Source of the DNA: Coraliomargarita_B sp036735565
GTDB taxonomy: Bacteria > Verrucomicrobiota > Verrucomicrobiia > Opitutales > Coraliomargaritaceae
Direction: 5' to 3'
Assembly: GCA_036735565.1 (NCBI GenBank)
Contig: DAINOC010000001.1
Span: 58,428 to 122,427, forward strand
DNA: 64,000 nt
Shown here piece by piece: positions 44,701 through 54,200 of this stretch. Position 1 is the first letter of the stretch. Each line of letters begins with the position of its first letter. The position numbers were made by a program, and so were the translations under genes. The notes beneath the pieces were generated by a model. That model made no database searches, was not told where the DNA came from, and was given only the letters and a program-made list of their open reading frames with translations.

Positions 44701-45580
44701 CGAAATTGAAGAGTATGCGGTGGCCGAGGGGGGGGGCGGATTAGACCAAATTCAGACCCGGGATCTGTTTGATTTCGATCCTAACTTCAACTTCTTCTTT
44801 GAAGACTTGTCATTCCCGCTTCGCGACGTGGCTGCGCTTACCTATTTAACTGCCAACCAGTCACTCTACATTTTGACTCGTGCGGCTTCGAGTAACGTTA
44901 TCCAAGTTGATTACGACAATTTCGCTCTGGCGAATGTATTTGATGCACCCGCTGGAGTGGTGCGGCTGGCCAGCGGAACTTTCCAACAGGCAAGCTGGAT
45001 TGGGTTCGGATACCGAACCGGTAGTGTCGGACGTGGTGAAACTGCAACGCTGCCGATCACCTTGAATTCCGCCGGACTCTTCAACGGCAGCGAGCGCTCG
45101 GGGATTTTACGCATCGACTCCCCGCTTACGACGTCCCAGGGCTTGGTGGATATCTCCTTTACTGTTGGGGATGTGAGTGGGGATCCGGGCTTTGTCGCAT
45201 GGTATCAGCGGATTTTCGGACTAGATCCGGACGCGACTTCGGGTAATGCGGATGTTGATGGTGATGGCATTCCAACCGCCTTGGAGTATGTCATTGGAAC
45301 CGATCCGCAAGCCCCGAGCTCGACAACGGGTCTTCCGTCCGTGGTCTTGAACCCCGACACGGGTGACATCTTTCTTAAATTCAACCTCAGATCGGGATTG
45401 CCGGATGGATTTGTAGAAATCCAAGGGCGCGATGTTTTGACGGATCCATGGCAAACCTTGGTAGAGGGCACAGACTTCGAAGTGATTTCGGTGGTTCCGG
45501 TTACCGATGATGTCGACCAAGTGACGATAGCGACACAATTCAATACGAGCGGATTCTTCCGAATGGTTGTCTCACCTTAG
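41717..45580 (+). CDS. large subtilisin-family (S8) protease with C-terminal adhesive-type domains
   Basis: A 1287-residue cell-surface or secreted protease. A membrane helix or signal anchor spans residues 8-27. The catalytic triad is complete: D278 in VIDTGVD, H321 in DGHGTHVAG and S493 in SGTSMAAPHVAG. A propeptide-like region (100-230) precedes it. After residue 550 come beta-rich domains: a CARDB-like segment, a carboxypeptidase-regulatory-like domain (FVYDGVDGVTPIEGALINVD, about 683-760), and others. Near the end is a calcium-loop repeat (NADVDGDGIPTALEYVIGTD) and a C-terminus ending FFRMVVSP, the style common in verrucomicrobial exoproteins. A G9 run at 44728-44736 sits in codons about 1004-1007. 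It follows the pilus operon hairpin by 90 bases. Confidence 0.92.
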   Translation: MVPPKYKKGILFLTILCIAGIFISLNLSDFRSSDPAEQTESNQSVGGQASEFAAGQEEETKQGQQEEAATSAAAVRVLPVLERAKHGLNSLEAARERWPESRAVSAMKGEQFHKTTFYKADDFKYSNIRFDEVFESDPAQNPDARLISQTAYVADHILLRYGPEYETVLTSILKKFPELSVRDELPTGEHLLIEFPLEEGVKDPFAFWSARFRAHGLNPEKDRLTFVSATFPFDPEFPLQWALQNTGQTGGTVDADIDAEEAWDIQTGDRRVIVAVIDTGVDLSHPDIRENLWIGTSGNGQLIKGFDLVSGGFTPQDIDGHGTHVAGVIGATADNALFVSGVAWEVSIMPVKVFDDFGVGTLSDIIQGVNTAVANGASILNMSLGISGGGENSDSDSFYKMLKNARDYGPRGVLVVAAAGNDGADSDLTPSFPAAYNLSNIISVAASDSDDNLAGFSNFGAVSVDLAAPGDDILSTLPQSVDASRTGVLSGTSMAAPHVAGVAALIRSEDLTLDYLEIKNLILNSVDQKPAFKDVTVSAGRLNAYSALRSLTGANVLVSNVITRPLGTVNNGDVFLTVGEDMLVDVELTNFGNAAATGVEVNLTISQGGAFASITSPATKVIGVMAAGESQFLEAAFEIAATALGPFDFEQVIEIEIEVTYDPGFEHRQFSTFSIFQSASVSGFVYDGVDGVTPIEGALINVDAELASGPVQVSTTSAVDGSYALDLFTGTIEISAAKDGFIPSLPRILTLSPNKPDRVLDFELGIGDFTVEPPVIDVTMLPETTKMVEARITNTGTSPVPLFFTVNFSEFGDFFGGDQLYGLKGVGTSTPTIVFINRFNFGVSREVTLELPTGSAAIDFTYFEGNLWILTSNTNGKASLFAFDAENFEQVDVVPDLSFNVSGSVSVENVFAVTIPVVRSEGEVVVIPSLAIGVTRSFFFDPRLYRVNPDAGFISDVSVFLGDLDDNSVTFFSDLDQLSFAAGNERQSFFYGRGIEIEEYAVAEGGGGLDQIQTRDLFDFDPNFNFFFEDLSFPLRDVAALTYLTANQSLYILTRAASSNVIQVDYDNFALANVFDAPAGVVRLASGTFQQASWIGFGYRTGSVGRGETATLPITLNSAGLFNGSERSGILRIDSPLTTSQGLVDISFTVGDVSGDPGFVAWYQRIFGLDPDATSGNADVDGDGIPTALEYVIGTDPQAPSSTTGLPSVVLNPDTGDIFLKFNLRSGLPDGFVEIQGRDVLTDPWQTLVEGTDFEVISVVPVTDDVDQVTIATQFNTSGFFRMVVSP
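44728..44736 (+). repeat. G9 homopolymer in the subtilase gene
   Basis: Nine consecutive G encode part of AEGGGGLD. Loss or gain of one G gives a TAG almost at once in one frame and a TGA about a dozen codons later in the other, removing the last ~280 residues. Confidence 0.9.
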
Positions 45581-45671
45581 TTCGGATGCACCGCACTCGG
45601 AAGAGCAGGCTCCTAATTGTTTTTTCGTCAGAAATTGATCTATCTCGGTTCTTTTGTAGAACAACTATCTG

Positions 45672-46772
45672 ATGGCTGGCCAAACCTTCACCTTTATCGG
45701 CGGTGATGATGATTATCTGGTCTCCGAGAAAGGGAGGGCTTGGTTTGCCGCGCAGACGAAGGGGTTGGAGGACGATCTCTCGAAGGAAGTCGTGGATGGG
45801 CGAGCGGCCAACGTCTCTGAGGTGGAGGCGGCGATCGTGCGGTTTACCGGAGCGGTGCAGACTTTGTCGCTGTTTGGGGAGCGGAAAGTGGTCTGGCTGA
45901 AGGATGTTAATTTCATGGCGGATAGCCCGACTGGACGGGCGCAGGGGACGCTCGATTTGTTGGATGGGTTGAAGTCTGTTCTGGAGGGGCTGAGTCCAGA
46001 GTCGACGGCGGTTTTGATCACGGCACACCCGGTGGACAAGCGGCGGAGCTTCTACAAATGGTGCCAACAGCATGCGGATTTTACCCAGTTGGGTGCCGAA
46101 AAGGATGGTGCGGCGCAGTATGCCCGCATGATCGCCGAGATATGCGGGGAGCACGGCATCGCCATCTCACGGAGCGCGGTGCCGCTGTTGATTGGTAAAG
46201 TGAATGGCAACACACGGCTCCTCGTGGAGGAAACACGGAAACTATGCACATTTTTGGCAGGCAGTTCGGAGGCGATCTCCGAGCAGTTGGTCAATGACCT
46301 GGTGCCGAATTTCGGAGAGGGCGATTTTTTTGAGGCAGCGGACGCATTTTTTTCGCTGCGGTTGGAGTGGACGCTGGAGGCGCTTCGGCGTCATTTCTTT
46401 ACCAACAGTGAGTCCCGCCCGCTCCTGGGGAGTTTGCAGTCCCGGAACCGCTTGCTGATCCAATTACGCGTGTTGCTCGATGGGGGTGCACTGCGTATCG
46501 GTGGCCGTGGGATCGCAAAAGCGGATCTGGAAGCGGCTGCGCGCAGCTACGGCCATCATTTCGGGGAGGGATCAGGGGAGAAGAGCAATCTCAATATCTT
46601 TTCTCAGAATCCCTGGTATCTGAGCCGCCTGGCCGAGACGGCAAATCTCGTTCCGCTCAAGCGGCTGATCGGCTTTCAAATCGCATTTGCGGAGGCTTTT
46701 GAGGCCATTATCGACAGGCCGAACGACCAGGAGGAAGTTTGTCGGGAGCTGGCCATTCGCTGTTTGAGCTAG
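45672..46772 (+). CDS. holA: DNA polymerase III delta subunit
   Basis: The delta subunit of the clamp loader opens the sliding clamp. The 366 residues fit HolA: FTFIGGDDDYLVSEKGRAWF at the N-terminus (family: YLI..GDE.yLi.e), LFGERKVVWLKDVNF, ESTAVLITAHPVDKRRSFYK, then NTRLLVEETRKLCTFLAG and the C-terminal collar helices (LGSLQSRNRLLIQLRVLLDG). The usual weak conservation is seen, and no Walker motif is expected. The start is ATG 45672. The gene stands between the protease and a histidine kinase on the same strand. Confidence 0.9.
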   Translation: MAGQTFTFIGGDDDYLVSEKGRAWFAAQTKGLEDDLSKEVVDGRAANVSEVEAAIVRFTGAVQTLSLFGERKVVWLKDVNFMADSPTGRAQGTLDLLDGLKSVLEGLSPESTAVLITAHPVDKRRSFYKWCQQHADFTQLGAEKDGAAQYARMIAEICGEHGIAISRSAVPLLIGKVNGNTRLLVEETRKLCTFLAGSSEAISEQLVNDLVPNFGEGDFFEAADAFFSLRLEWTLEALRRHFFTNSESRPLLGSLQSRNRLLIQLRVLLDGGALRIGGRGIAKADLEAAARSYGHHFGEGSGEKSNLNIFSQNPWYLSRLAETANLVPLKRLIGFQIAFAEAFEAIIDRPNDQEEVCRELAIRCLS

Positions 46773-46848
46773 AGTCGCAGGTGGGAATAAACTTGTCGCT
46801 GGTGGATTTCGCTCAATGATGGTCCACTGCGGTGGATGTGTTGATGCC

Positions 46849-48801
46849 ATGAGTGAAAATCGGAAACGAGGCTGGGGTGCCGGAGAGCTGCTGGATGGCT
46901 TGTTGGTATTCGGTTTTTTGGCGCTGTCGGTCGTTTTTTCGTTTGCCTGGAATGATGGTCGCTTTGGGCCGGTCTCTCTCGCGGGTCCTGCCGCAGTTGG
47001 GCTGGGGGTTTTGGCGGGCCTTCGATTTCAGATGGTCGGTGCGATCGCAGCGGGATCCCTGCAATTATTAATTTGGACTTTTTCGGCGCTTTTGCCCCTT
47101 ACCGCCGGGGATACCCCGCCATTTTTCTATGCCGCCTCGATGGCGGCACTGGTCGGTGGAACGTCTGCGATCGCTGCGCTGGTCGTTGGCTATGAGCGCC
47201 GATGCCTTTCTTTGCGTGACCAGGAACGGAGCTTGCTGGATAAGGTATTTAATGCCTTGCCCGTGGGCGTTTGGTTGCGGGCGCGGGATGGCCAAACCAT
47301 CTTTGTCAATGAACGCTGGGCGGATTTCAGCGACCGCACGGTCGATGAAATACTTAATTCGGGGGATCGGTTGGGCCCGGTTGACTTGGGTCCGGACTGG
47401 CAGATGGAATTGGAGGAGATCCTGGAGAAAAACGACCGGGGTGTGCGTTATCGTTCCATCGCACTTAAGGATAAGAGTGGTGACTCGCGAGATCTGGCCC
47501 TGCTCTCGCTCGGCATCTATGTCGATCCGCTGCAGGATCTGGGGACGCTCTCTTTGCTGATCGATGAGACGGCGCTCCGACTCTACGAGGATAAGGCGCG
47601 GAAGAGTGAGCGTGGTTTGCGTCTGGCATTGGATAGTGCCCGAATGGGATTCTGGGAGGAAAACCTTGAAGCAGGCGAAGTCTCCGGCGATGCGAACTGG
47701 TATGGCCTATTGGGGCTGGAGCCTGCGGGCGACGATTCGACGCTTGAGGTATGGGAATCACGGCTTCACCCGGTCGACCGTGACCGCGTTCATCGAGTCT
47801 ACGAAGATTTTTTGAAAACAGACGACGATACGCTGAGGGTCGATTATCGGATCCGCCATGCAAACGGGCATTATTTATGGGTGTATGAATGTGTCTCGGT
47901 AACAGAACGTTACCCGGATGGCCGTCCCCGGCAATTAATGGGAATCATGCAGGACATTTCCGAGCGCAAGCGCACGGAGGATGATTTAGAACAGGCGAGG
48001 GATCGGGCGGAGTCAGCCAATACGGCCAAGAGTCATTTTATCGCAGTGGTTTCCCATGAGATACGCACTCCACTGAATGCGATTCTCGGGATGTCGCAGT
48101 TTTTATTGGAGGGAGAAACCTGTGACGAGCGCCAAGAGATGATCGAAGTGATTCACGACAGCGGGGAGCGCTTGCTGGCACTGGTTAATGACATTCTGGA
48201 CTTTTCCAAGATCGAGGCCGGGCGTATGGCGCTTGAGAGCAATGAATATCCTGTCCGCTTGCTCTTTGAAGATTGCGTGAGACTTTTTCGCCAGAGGGCT
48301 GGCGAAAAATCGTTGAAGCTAAATCTGGAGCTCGCTCAGGATTTGCCAGAGTTTCTCGTCGGGGATATGGAGCGCATCCGCCAAGTAACACAGAATTTGC
48401 TCTCCAATGCGATCAAGTTTACGGATGATGGCGAAGTGATCGTTGAAGTTGGATTGGTTGGAATCGAGGGACTTCCACCAGCCATTTACTCGGAAGTGGT
48501 CAACCATATCGGCTATCTCGATAAGGTGGAGCATGCTTATTTACAGGTGTTGGTGAAAGACACTGGAATCGGAATTTCGCCCGAAAACCACGGCGAATTG
48601 TTTCAGGCTTTCAGTCAGGTGGATGTTTCCTCCACGCGCAAGCAAGGGGGCACCGGTTTGGGTTTGGCAATTTGCCGACGCTTGGTCCATGCCATGGGTG
48701 GGGCAATCTGGATGGACAGCGAGGCGGGCAAGGGTGCGACTTTCGGATTTGTCGTGCGAACCGGATTTGCGGAGGCGACTGTTACCGATCACGTTGGATG
48801 A
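46849..48801 (+). CDS. membrane PAS-domain sensor histidine kinase
   Basis: A 650-residue hybrid-type kinase without a receiver. Residues 12-125 carry about four to five membrane helices (LLDGLLVFGFLALSVVFSFA onward). Two PAS units follow (about 135-240, VFNALPVGVWLRARDGQTIF; about 265-390, RLALDSARMGFWEENLEAGE, with PAC end HANGHYLWVYECVSV). HisKA has the phospho-His in AVVSHEIRTPLNAILGMSQF (H403 from this start), and HATPase has QNLLSNAIKFTDDGE, DTGIGISPENHGELF and GGTGLGLAICRRL. No response regulator is adjacent, so the partner is elsewhere. Starts at 46816 and 46849 are both possible; the shorter removes a Cys-rich, unconserved-looking tip. Confidence 0.9.
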   Translation: MSENRKRGWGAGELLDGLLVFGFLALSVVFSFAWNDGRFGPVSLAGPAAVGLGVLAGLRFQMVGAIAAGSLQLLIWTFSALLPLTAGDTPPFFYAASMAALVGGTSAIAALVVGYERRCLSLRDQERSLLDKVFNALPVGVWLRARDGQTIFVNERWADFSDRTVDEILNSGDRLGPVDLGPDWQMELEEILEKNDRGVRYRSIALKDKSGDSRDLALLSLGIYVDPLQDLGTLSLLIDETALRLYEDKARKSERGLRLALDSARMGFWEENLEAGEVSGDANWYGLLGLEPAGDDSTLEVWESRLHPVDRDRVHRVYEDFLKTDDDTLRVDYRIRHANGHYLWVYECVSVTERYPDGRPRQLMGIMQDISERKRTEDDLEQARDRAESANTAKSHFIAVVSHEIRTPLNAILGMSQFLLEGETCDERQEMIEVIHDSGERLLALVNDILDFSKIEAGRMALESNEYPVRLLFEDCVRLFRQRAGEKSLKLNLELAQDLPEFLVGDMERIRQVTQNLLSNAIKFTDDGEVIVEVGLVGIEGLPPAIYSEVVNHIGYLDKVEHAYLQVLVKDTGIGISPENHGELFQAFSQVDVSSTRKQGGTGLGLAICRRLVHAMGGAIWMDSEAGKGATFGFVVRTGFAEATVTDHVG

Positions 48802-48834
48802 GTGAACGCCTCCGTGTGTATCGAGCACTGTCTG

Positions 48835-50511
48835 TCAAACTGCGTGCGCTCGGTTGAAGGCGCTCACCAGTGCCCGCAGGCCGGCCAACTCGATATTTGG
48901 ATCAATGCCACAGCCGAAGTGAACGGAAGCATCTTCCAACTGGATCTGGATGTAGGCCGCTGCTTTGGTCTTTGAACCGCCGCCGATGGAATGTTGCCGG
49001 TAGTCGACGAGTCTGAAGTCCTTCCACCCCATTGCTTCCAATCCGTCGACGAAAGCGCTGATCGGCCCGTTCCCCCGGCCTTCGATTTTCAGAGCTTCGC
49101 CCCGCATACGGATATCGGCCTCGATTTGGACCTCGCCGCTCTTGGAGAAGTTTTCACGTTCGATGTCCAGTATCTCGAGGGGGTCGCGCAGATTGATGTA
49201 TTCATTTTCGAAAATGGCGTAGATTTCCGACGGTTCCAGTTCCCGGCTGTTTTGGTCGGCGACTTTGTTGACGACATCACCCACTTCAGGGTGCATAGCT
49301 TTGGGCAGGTCGAGGCCGAAGTCGCGGGCCAGAATGTAAGCAACGCCACCCTTGCCGCTTTGACTGTTGATTCGGATGAGGGCTTTATAGCTGCGTCCAA
49401 TGTCCTGCGGGTCGATCAGCAGGTAAGGGACCTGCCAGAGGTCGCCTCCGCTGGCGTCGGCATCGCGCAGGTCCAACCCTTTTTTAATGGCATCCTGATG
49501 GGACCCTGAAAAAGCGGTAAACACCAGGTCCCCGGCGTAAGGATGCCGCTCCGGGACGGTCATGCGGGTGACCCGCTCGTAAACGTCTCGGATTTTCGGG
49601 AGGTTGCTGAAGTCCAGGCAAGGATCCACACCCTGGGTATAGAGGTTCATGGCCACCGTGACGATATCGAGGTTCCCCGTCCGCTCGCCGTTGCCAAAGA
49701 GCGTGCCCTCGACCCGGTCCGCCCCGGCCATCAATCCCAACTCGGTTGCCGCGATGCCGGTGCCCCGGTCGTTGTGTGTGTGCAAGCTGATGATGGCCCG
49801 GTCGCGGGCCTTCAGGTGGCGGCAAAACCATTCGATCTGGTCGGCATGGATATTGGGCGTGGCTACTTCAACGGTGGCAGGCAGATTGAGGATTACGGGG
49901 TCCTCAACCGTCGGCTGCCAGACGTCCATCACGGCTTCGCAGACTTCCAGGGCGTAATCGACTTCAGTGTCCGAAAAACTCTCGGGCGAATACTCAAGCC
50001 GGATGCGGGTCTCCGGCAGGGTGCCAACGAGGCTCTTGACGAGGCACGTTCCATCCACGGCAATTTGCAAGATTTCGGCCTTGGTTTTGCCGAAGGTGAC
50101 CCGCCGCTGCAGAGGGGAGGTCGAATTATAGAGGTGCACAATAGCAGCGGGTACGCCTTCAAGGCTTTCGAATGTTCGCCGGATCAGGTGCTCCCGGGCC
50201 TGGACGAGTACCTGCAGGGTAACGTCATCGGGGATGAGCCGGTCAGTGACGAGACGGCGGATAAATTGAAACTCCGTATCGCTGGCTGATGGGAAGCCAA
50301 CTTCGATTTCTTTAAAGCCGATGGCCACCAGCATCTGGAACATCTCCAGTTTTTCCTCAATGTTCATGGGGACAGCCAGAGCCTGGTTGCCATCGCGCAG
50401 GTCCACGCTTGCCCAGATAGGTGCTTTATCGATGCTTTTGTCGGGCCACTGGCGGTCGGTCAGCCCGATTTTTGGAAAAGGTCGGTATTTGGTGATGGCG
50501 CCGTGTTGCAT
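48835..50511 (-). CDS. leuA: 2-isopropylmalate synthase
   Basis: LeuA condenses acetyl-CoA with 2-oxoisovalerate, the first leucine-specific step. The 558-residue length and the start (MQHGAITKYRPFPKIGLTDR) belong to the LeuA2 (alpha-IPMS, long) class. The HMGL-type barrel shows IWASVDLRDGNQALAVPMNI and LHTHNDRGTGIAATELGLMA, and the C-terminal leucine-binding regulatory domain is present (AFVDGLEAMGWKDFRLVDYR, YIQIQLEDAS). Upstream in-frame ATGs at 50544 and 50652 are less likely than 50511, which matches family starts. It is divergent from coaC, and no leuBCD is adjacent. It converges on the kinase gene. Confidence 0.95.
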   Translation of the reverse strand: MQHGAITKYRPFPKIGLTDRQWPDKSIDKAPIWASVDLRDGNQALAVPMNIEEKLEMFQMLVAIGFKEIEVGFPSASDTEFQFIRRLVTDRLIPDDVTLQVLVQAREHLIRRTFESLEGVPAAIVHLYNSTSPLQRRVTFGKTKAEILQIAVDGTCLVKSLVGTLPETRIRLEYSPESFSDTEVDYALEVCEAVMDVWQPTVEDPVILNLPATVEVATPNIHADQIEWFCRHLKARDRAIISLHTHNDRGTGIAATELGLMAGADRVEGTLFGNGERTGNLDIVTVAMNLYTQGVDPCLDFSNLPKIRDVYERVTRMTVPERHPYAGDLVFTAFSGSHQDAIKKGLDLRDADASGGDLWQVPYLLIDPQDIGRSYKALIRINSQSGKGGVAYILARDFGLDLPKAMHPEVGDVVNKVADQNSRELEPSEIYAIFENEYINLRDPLEILDIERENFSKSGEVQIEADIRMRGEALKIEGRGNGPISAFVDGLEAMGWKDFRLVDYRQHSIGGGSKTKAAAYIQIQLEDASVHFGCGIDPNIELAGLRALVSAFNRAHAV

Positions 50512-50603
50512 GACTTCTGAAGTATGGGAGTTTTTGGGAAGCATTGGCTGGGCAACATTTGAGTCAAGCCCGCACCCGGAAGCGACTTGAGTCTTGTTTG
50601 TGG

Positions 50604-51197
50604 ATGGTTTCTGATTCAACTTCGTCAACTGTGGAAAATGATTGTTCAGCAATAAAAGGGAAGACGGTGATTCTGGGAGTGACCGGATCGATCGCTGCCT
50701 ACAAAGCAGCGGATTTGACGAGTCGACTGACGGAAGCGGGAGCGCGGGTGTTTCCGGTTTTAACAGAAAACGCCGGACGATTCATCCAACCCTTAACCCT
50801 GCAAACGCTGGCCCGTAATCCTGCGGTCTCCGATCTTTGGGCGGAAGCGGAGGGCTGGCAACCCGGCCATATCGAACTGGCTGACAGTGCGGACCTGCTT
50901 CTGGTGGCCCCGGCAACCGCTCATTGTCTGGCGCTTTTTGCGCATGGTCTGGCGCCTGATTTGTTATCTTCGATCCATCTGGCTACCCGAGCCCCGGTCA
51001 TGCTGGCACCAGCGATGAACGGAAAAATGTGGGAACACCCGGCAACCCGTGCGAATTGTGAACTGCTGGTGGAGCGGGGTTACCACTTTATAGAACCGCA
51101 AAATGGTATGCTCGCCTGTGGGTATGAGGGGATCGGGAAGATGGCGGATGTTCAGGTGATTGTTGAGGCAGTGAGCACATTTTTTGAATCGCGCTAA
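50604..51197 (+). CDS. coaC: phosphopantothenoylcysteine decarboxylase, stand-alone CoaC
   Basis: CoaC decarboxylates phosphopantothenoylcysteine to phosphopantetheine, a step of CoA synthesis, using FMN. The 197-residue protein contains only the flavoprotein domain: ILGVTGSIAAYKAADLTSRL, catalytic His H89 in GHIELADSADLLLVAPATAH, the PAMNGKMWEHPATRANC loop, and the clamp GMLACGYEGIGKM. The usual bacterial CoaB half is missing, so the synthetase must be separate. The start is ATG 50604 (MVSDSTSSTVEN). It is followed by the pseudokinase gene after 9 bases. Confidence 0.92.
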   Translation: MVSDSTSSTVENDCSAIKGKTVILGVTGSIAAYKAADLTSRLTEAGARVFPVLTENAGRFIQPLTLQTLARNPAVSDLWAEAEGWQPGHIELADSADLLLVAPATAHCLALFAHGLAPDLLSSIHLATRAPVMLAPAMNGKMWEHPATRANCELLVERGYHFIEPQNGMLACGYEGIGKMADVQVIVEAVSTFFESR

Positions 51198-51206
51198 ACC
51201 AGCAAG

Positions 51207-54200
51207 ATGGACGAGTCGGATCAATCAAGTTTATCCAGGGGTGAAGAATCCGCTCCGGTCGCTCCCGCAGGAGAGTTGCGCCAAAACGGTGACAAGTTGG
51301 GAAATTTTCGGATCACCCGTTGTCTTTGTGCCGGACTTCTCGCGAATTACTATCTGGTCCAGCACACCTTCGACAAGCACGAGGTCACTGTCGCGGTCTT
51401 GCATAGGCGGATCTCCCGGGATGAAGCCGTGGTCAAGCGACTCGCGCTTCTGCAAAAGAAAATCAAGATGCTGGCACATGAGGCGATTCCTCAGATTCAA
51501 GAGATCGCAAAAATCGATGAACAGCTTTGCATCTTCATGGCTCCGATCGAAGGACAGGCTCTGGGGGACTATTTAACGGAGCGAGCTCAGCCGGGAGAGT
51601 CGGGCCTGGATCTGGATCATGTAAAACGCCTAATGGCACAGCTTTTGGGCATCCTCGGATATGCCCACGCCCGCGATCTGGATCACCGGGATCTCGATTC
51701 CAATCTGATTTTTGTGCAGGAGGATGGTTCGCTCCGGTTACTGGGGTTGGGGCTTAAAGCGGCGGTGGGTGCCGATTTGTTTGAGGAGGTCGTTTCCGCT
51801 TCGGTGTCTCCCTTGAATCAGGTTAAATTAGCCGGCAGGTTGACTTCCTTTGACGTGATGAGCCCCGAGTATCGGGCGGGGATCGACGAGGATCCCCAGT
51901 CTGATGTTTATGGTCTCGGGGTGATCGGCTACTGGCTGTTAACTGGAAAGAAGCCGGGTTTGGTAGCTTATCGCGCACCTTCGACGTATCTGGGGGATTT
52001 GGTGTTGCCCCTGGATGGCATTTTTGAGCGGGCTCTGGAACGCGAGCGGGATAATCGTTTTCAGTCCTGCCGCGCGGTTTTGCTTTCCCTTCAGGAAACC
52101 GAGAATGGTGCGAAGGAAGAGAAAGCGGATTATATCCAGCGACAGATTGACCGAATCCCGGTGCCGCGGGGTGTTCAGGCCCGGGGTGCTCTGGCGACCC
52201 GGACTTACCGCCTCGCGGTGATTGGCTTGGTCGGGATATCCCTAGTCGCTCTGGCTGCGCAATTTATGGTAGCGGTCCTGGCTTCCAGCACCGCCTCTGT
52301 GGCGGAAGCCGTGCAACGGGCAGCACCCGGGATGCCCCCGCAGCTGCTGTTGAAACTCAGCCCTCCTGTGGCCAAGGTGGCGTTTGTTGGTCTGGAGGAA
52401 AGCTTCATCACCAGCGATGGACACCTCGACCTGAATCTGGGCCCGGGCGAGTATACGATTGAGGTTTCGGCTCCGGGGCATTTCAGCGTGCGGCGGTCTG
52501 TGCTCATAGAGAAAGAAATGGATCAACCCGTACGGCTTAATTTGGAGCTCAGGCAGGATTTGATTGTGCGGATGATCCGAAGTCAGCCGGGGGCAACGGT
52601 CCTCTTGATGCAGGGCGAGCAACCTCCAGTCGATTTGGGGCTCACCGATAGAGATGGAACGTTCGAGCTCAGTATCATACGTCCAAAAGGGCTTTTCCGC
52701 ATACAGGCCAAGAAGGAGGGTTATGAGTCCGACGGTATCGATAGTGACGCACTTCTGGACGCATCATCCGCCGATGCGGTGGTGGACTTGCCGCTCACGG
52801 CACGCCCGGCAAGCCTGCGGATTACGACGAATCCGGAAGGCGCCGAAATTTTGGTTGCCGGGAAGCTCGCCGGCATCAGCCCCACGAAGCTGGAGGCACT
52901 GGGGACCACAGAGCCGATTGAGTTGGCCGCACGGCTAGAGGGGTATCGGATCAGTCAATGGACAGTGAAATTGAAGCCGGGAGAGGACGCAATCCTCGAC
53001 ATGGGGGACTTAATCCCACGGTCCGCAGCGCTGGAACTGGAGCTTCTCTTCGAAGGAGCCAGCGAAAGCGCCTTGCAGGAGTTGAGCAAGGATGTGCAGG
53101 TGAGGGTAGACGACGCCCTCCATGCGTTGGATAGCCCGGAATTGAAAGTTGTGCGTGAGGGGCTCCGTCGCATTCAGGCTGAGCACCCGCTTTATGTGTC
53201 TCCTGTCGTCGAGATCGAACTGCGGGACGGGGAAACAATATCCCTTGAGTTATCACTTCAGCCCCGGCCAGGCGTGGTCTCCATCGATTTGGCAGCGGGG
53301 CTGGAGGCGAGGGTTTTTGTTGACGGTCGACGATTGGAGATGGTGGACAACAGCGTTGAATTGGAAGCCCTGCGGGAACTTTCGCTGGAGGTTCACATTC
53401 AGGATCACTTAACGATGGTTCGAACGCTTCAACTGAAGCCGGCAGAGACCTTGCGCTGGGCAATCGCCCCCGTGCGGATTCCCGGACCGAGTGAGGGAGC
53501 CGACTGGACCGTAACCTATCTCGGAATGAAACTGGCGTGGATCCGTCCGGGGAATTTTACGATGGGAAGTCCATTGTCAGAACAGGGACGCCTGCCGAAT
53601 GAGGGCGACCTGACTCCTGTCACGTTCACCAAAGGGTTCTGGGCGGGAGTGCACGAAGTCACCCAAGGGGATTTCCAACAGATCATGGGAGTCAATCCCT
53701 CTGCGTTCCCGGACCCCCGCAAGCCGGTCGAGAGTCTTTCCTGGCCTGAAGCCGTCTCATTTTGCGAGCGGTTGACTGATCTGGAACGAAGGGCGGGTCG
53801 CCTGCCTGCTGGTTATACCTATCGTTTGCCGACTGAAGCCGAGTGGGAATATGTTGCACGGGCGGGGAGCGAATCGCCGTTTCATTTTGGGGGAGTGGCG
53901 GATCCGACCAAGGGTAATTTTCAAGGTGTTTATCCGCGCGACTTCGTTTCGGAGAAGCGTTCTTCGGAACATTATGGGACGTTGCCCGTGGGGACATTTC
54001 AAGCAAATCGCTTTGGTCTTTACGATCTGCACGGGAATGTGGCGGAGTGGACCATTGATTCCTACAATGGACGACTGCCGGGGAAGCCGTTAGTGGATCC
54101 GGAACCCCGTCCCGGAAAAGACCGTTTCTCCGTGCGCGGCGGTAGCTGGGGCAGTAATGCACCTAGGGTTCGGAGTGCGGCGCGTGAGTCGGTCAACCGC

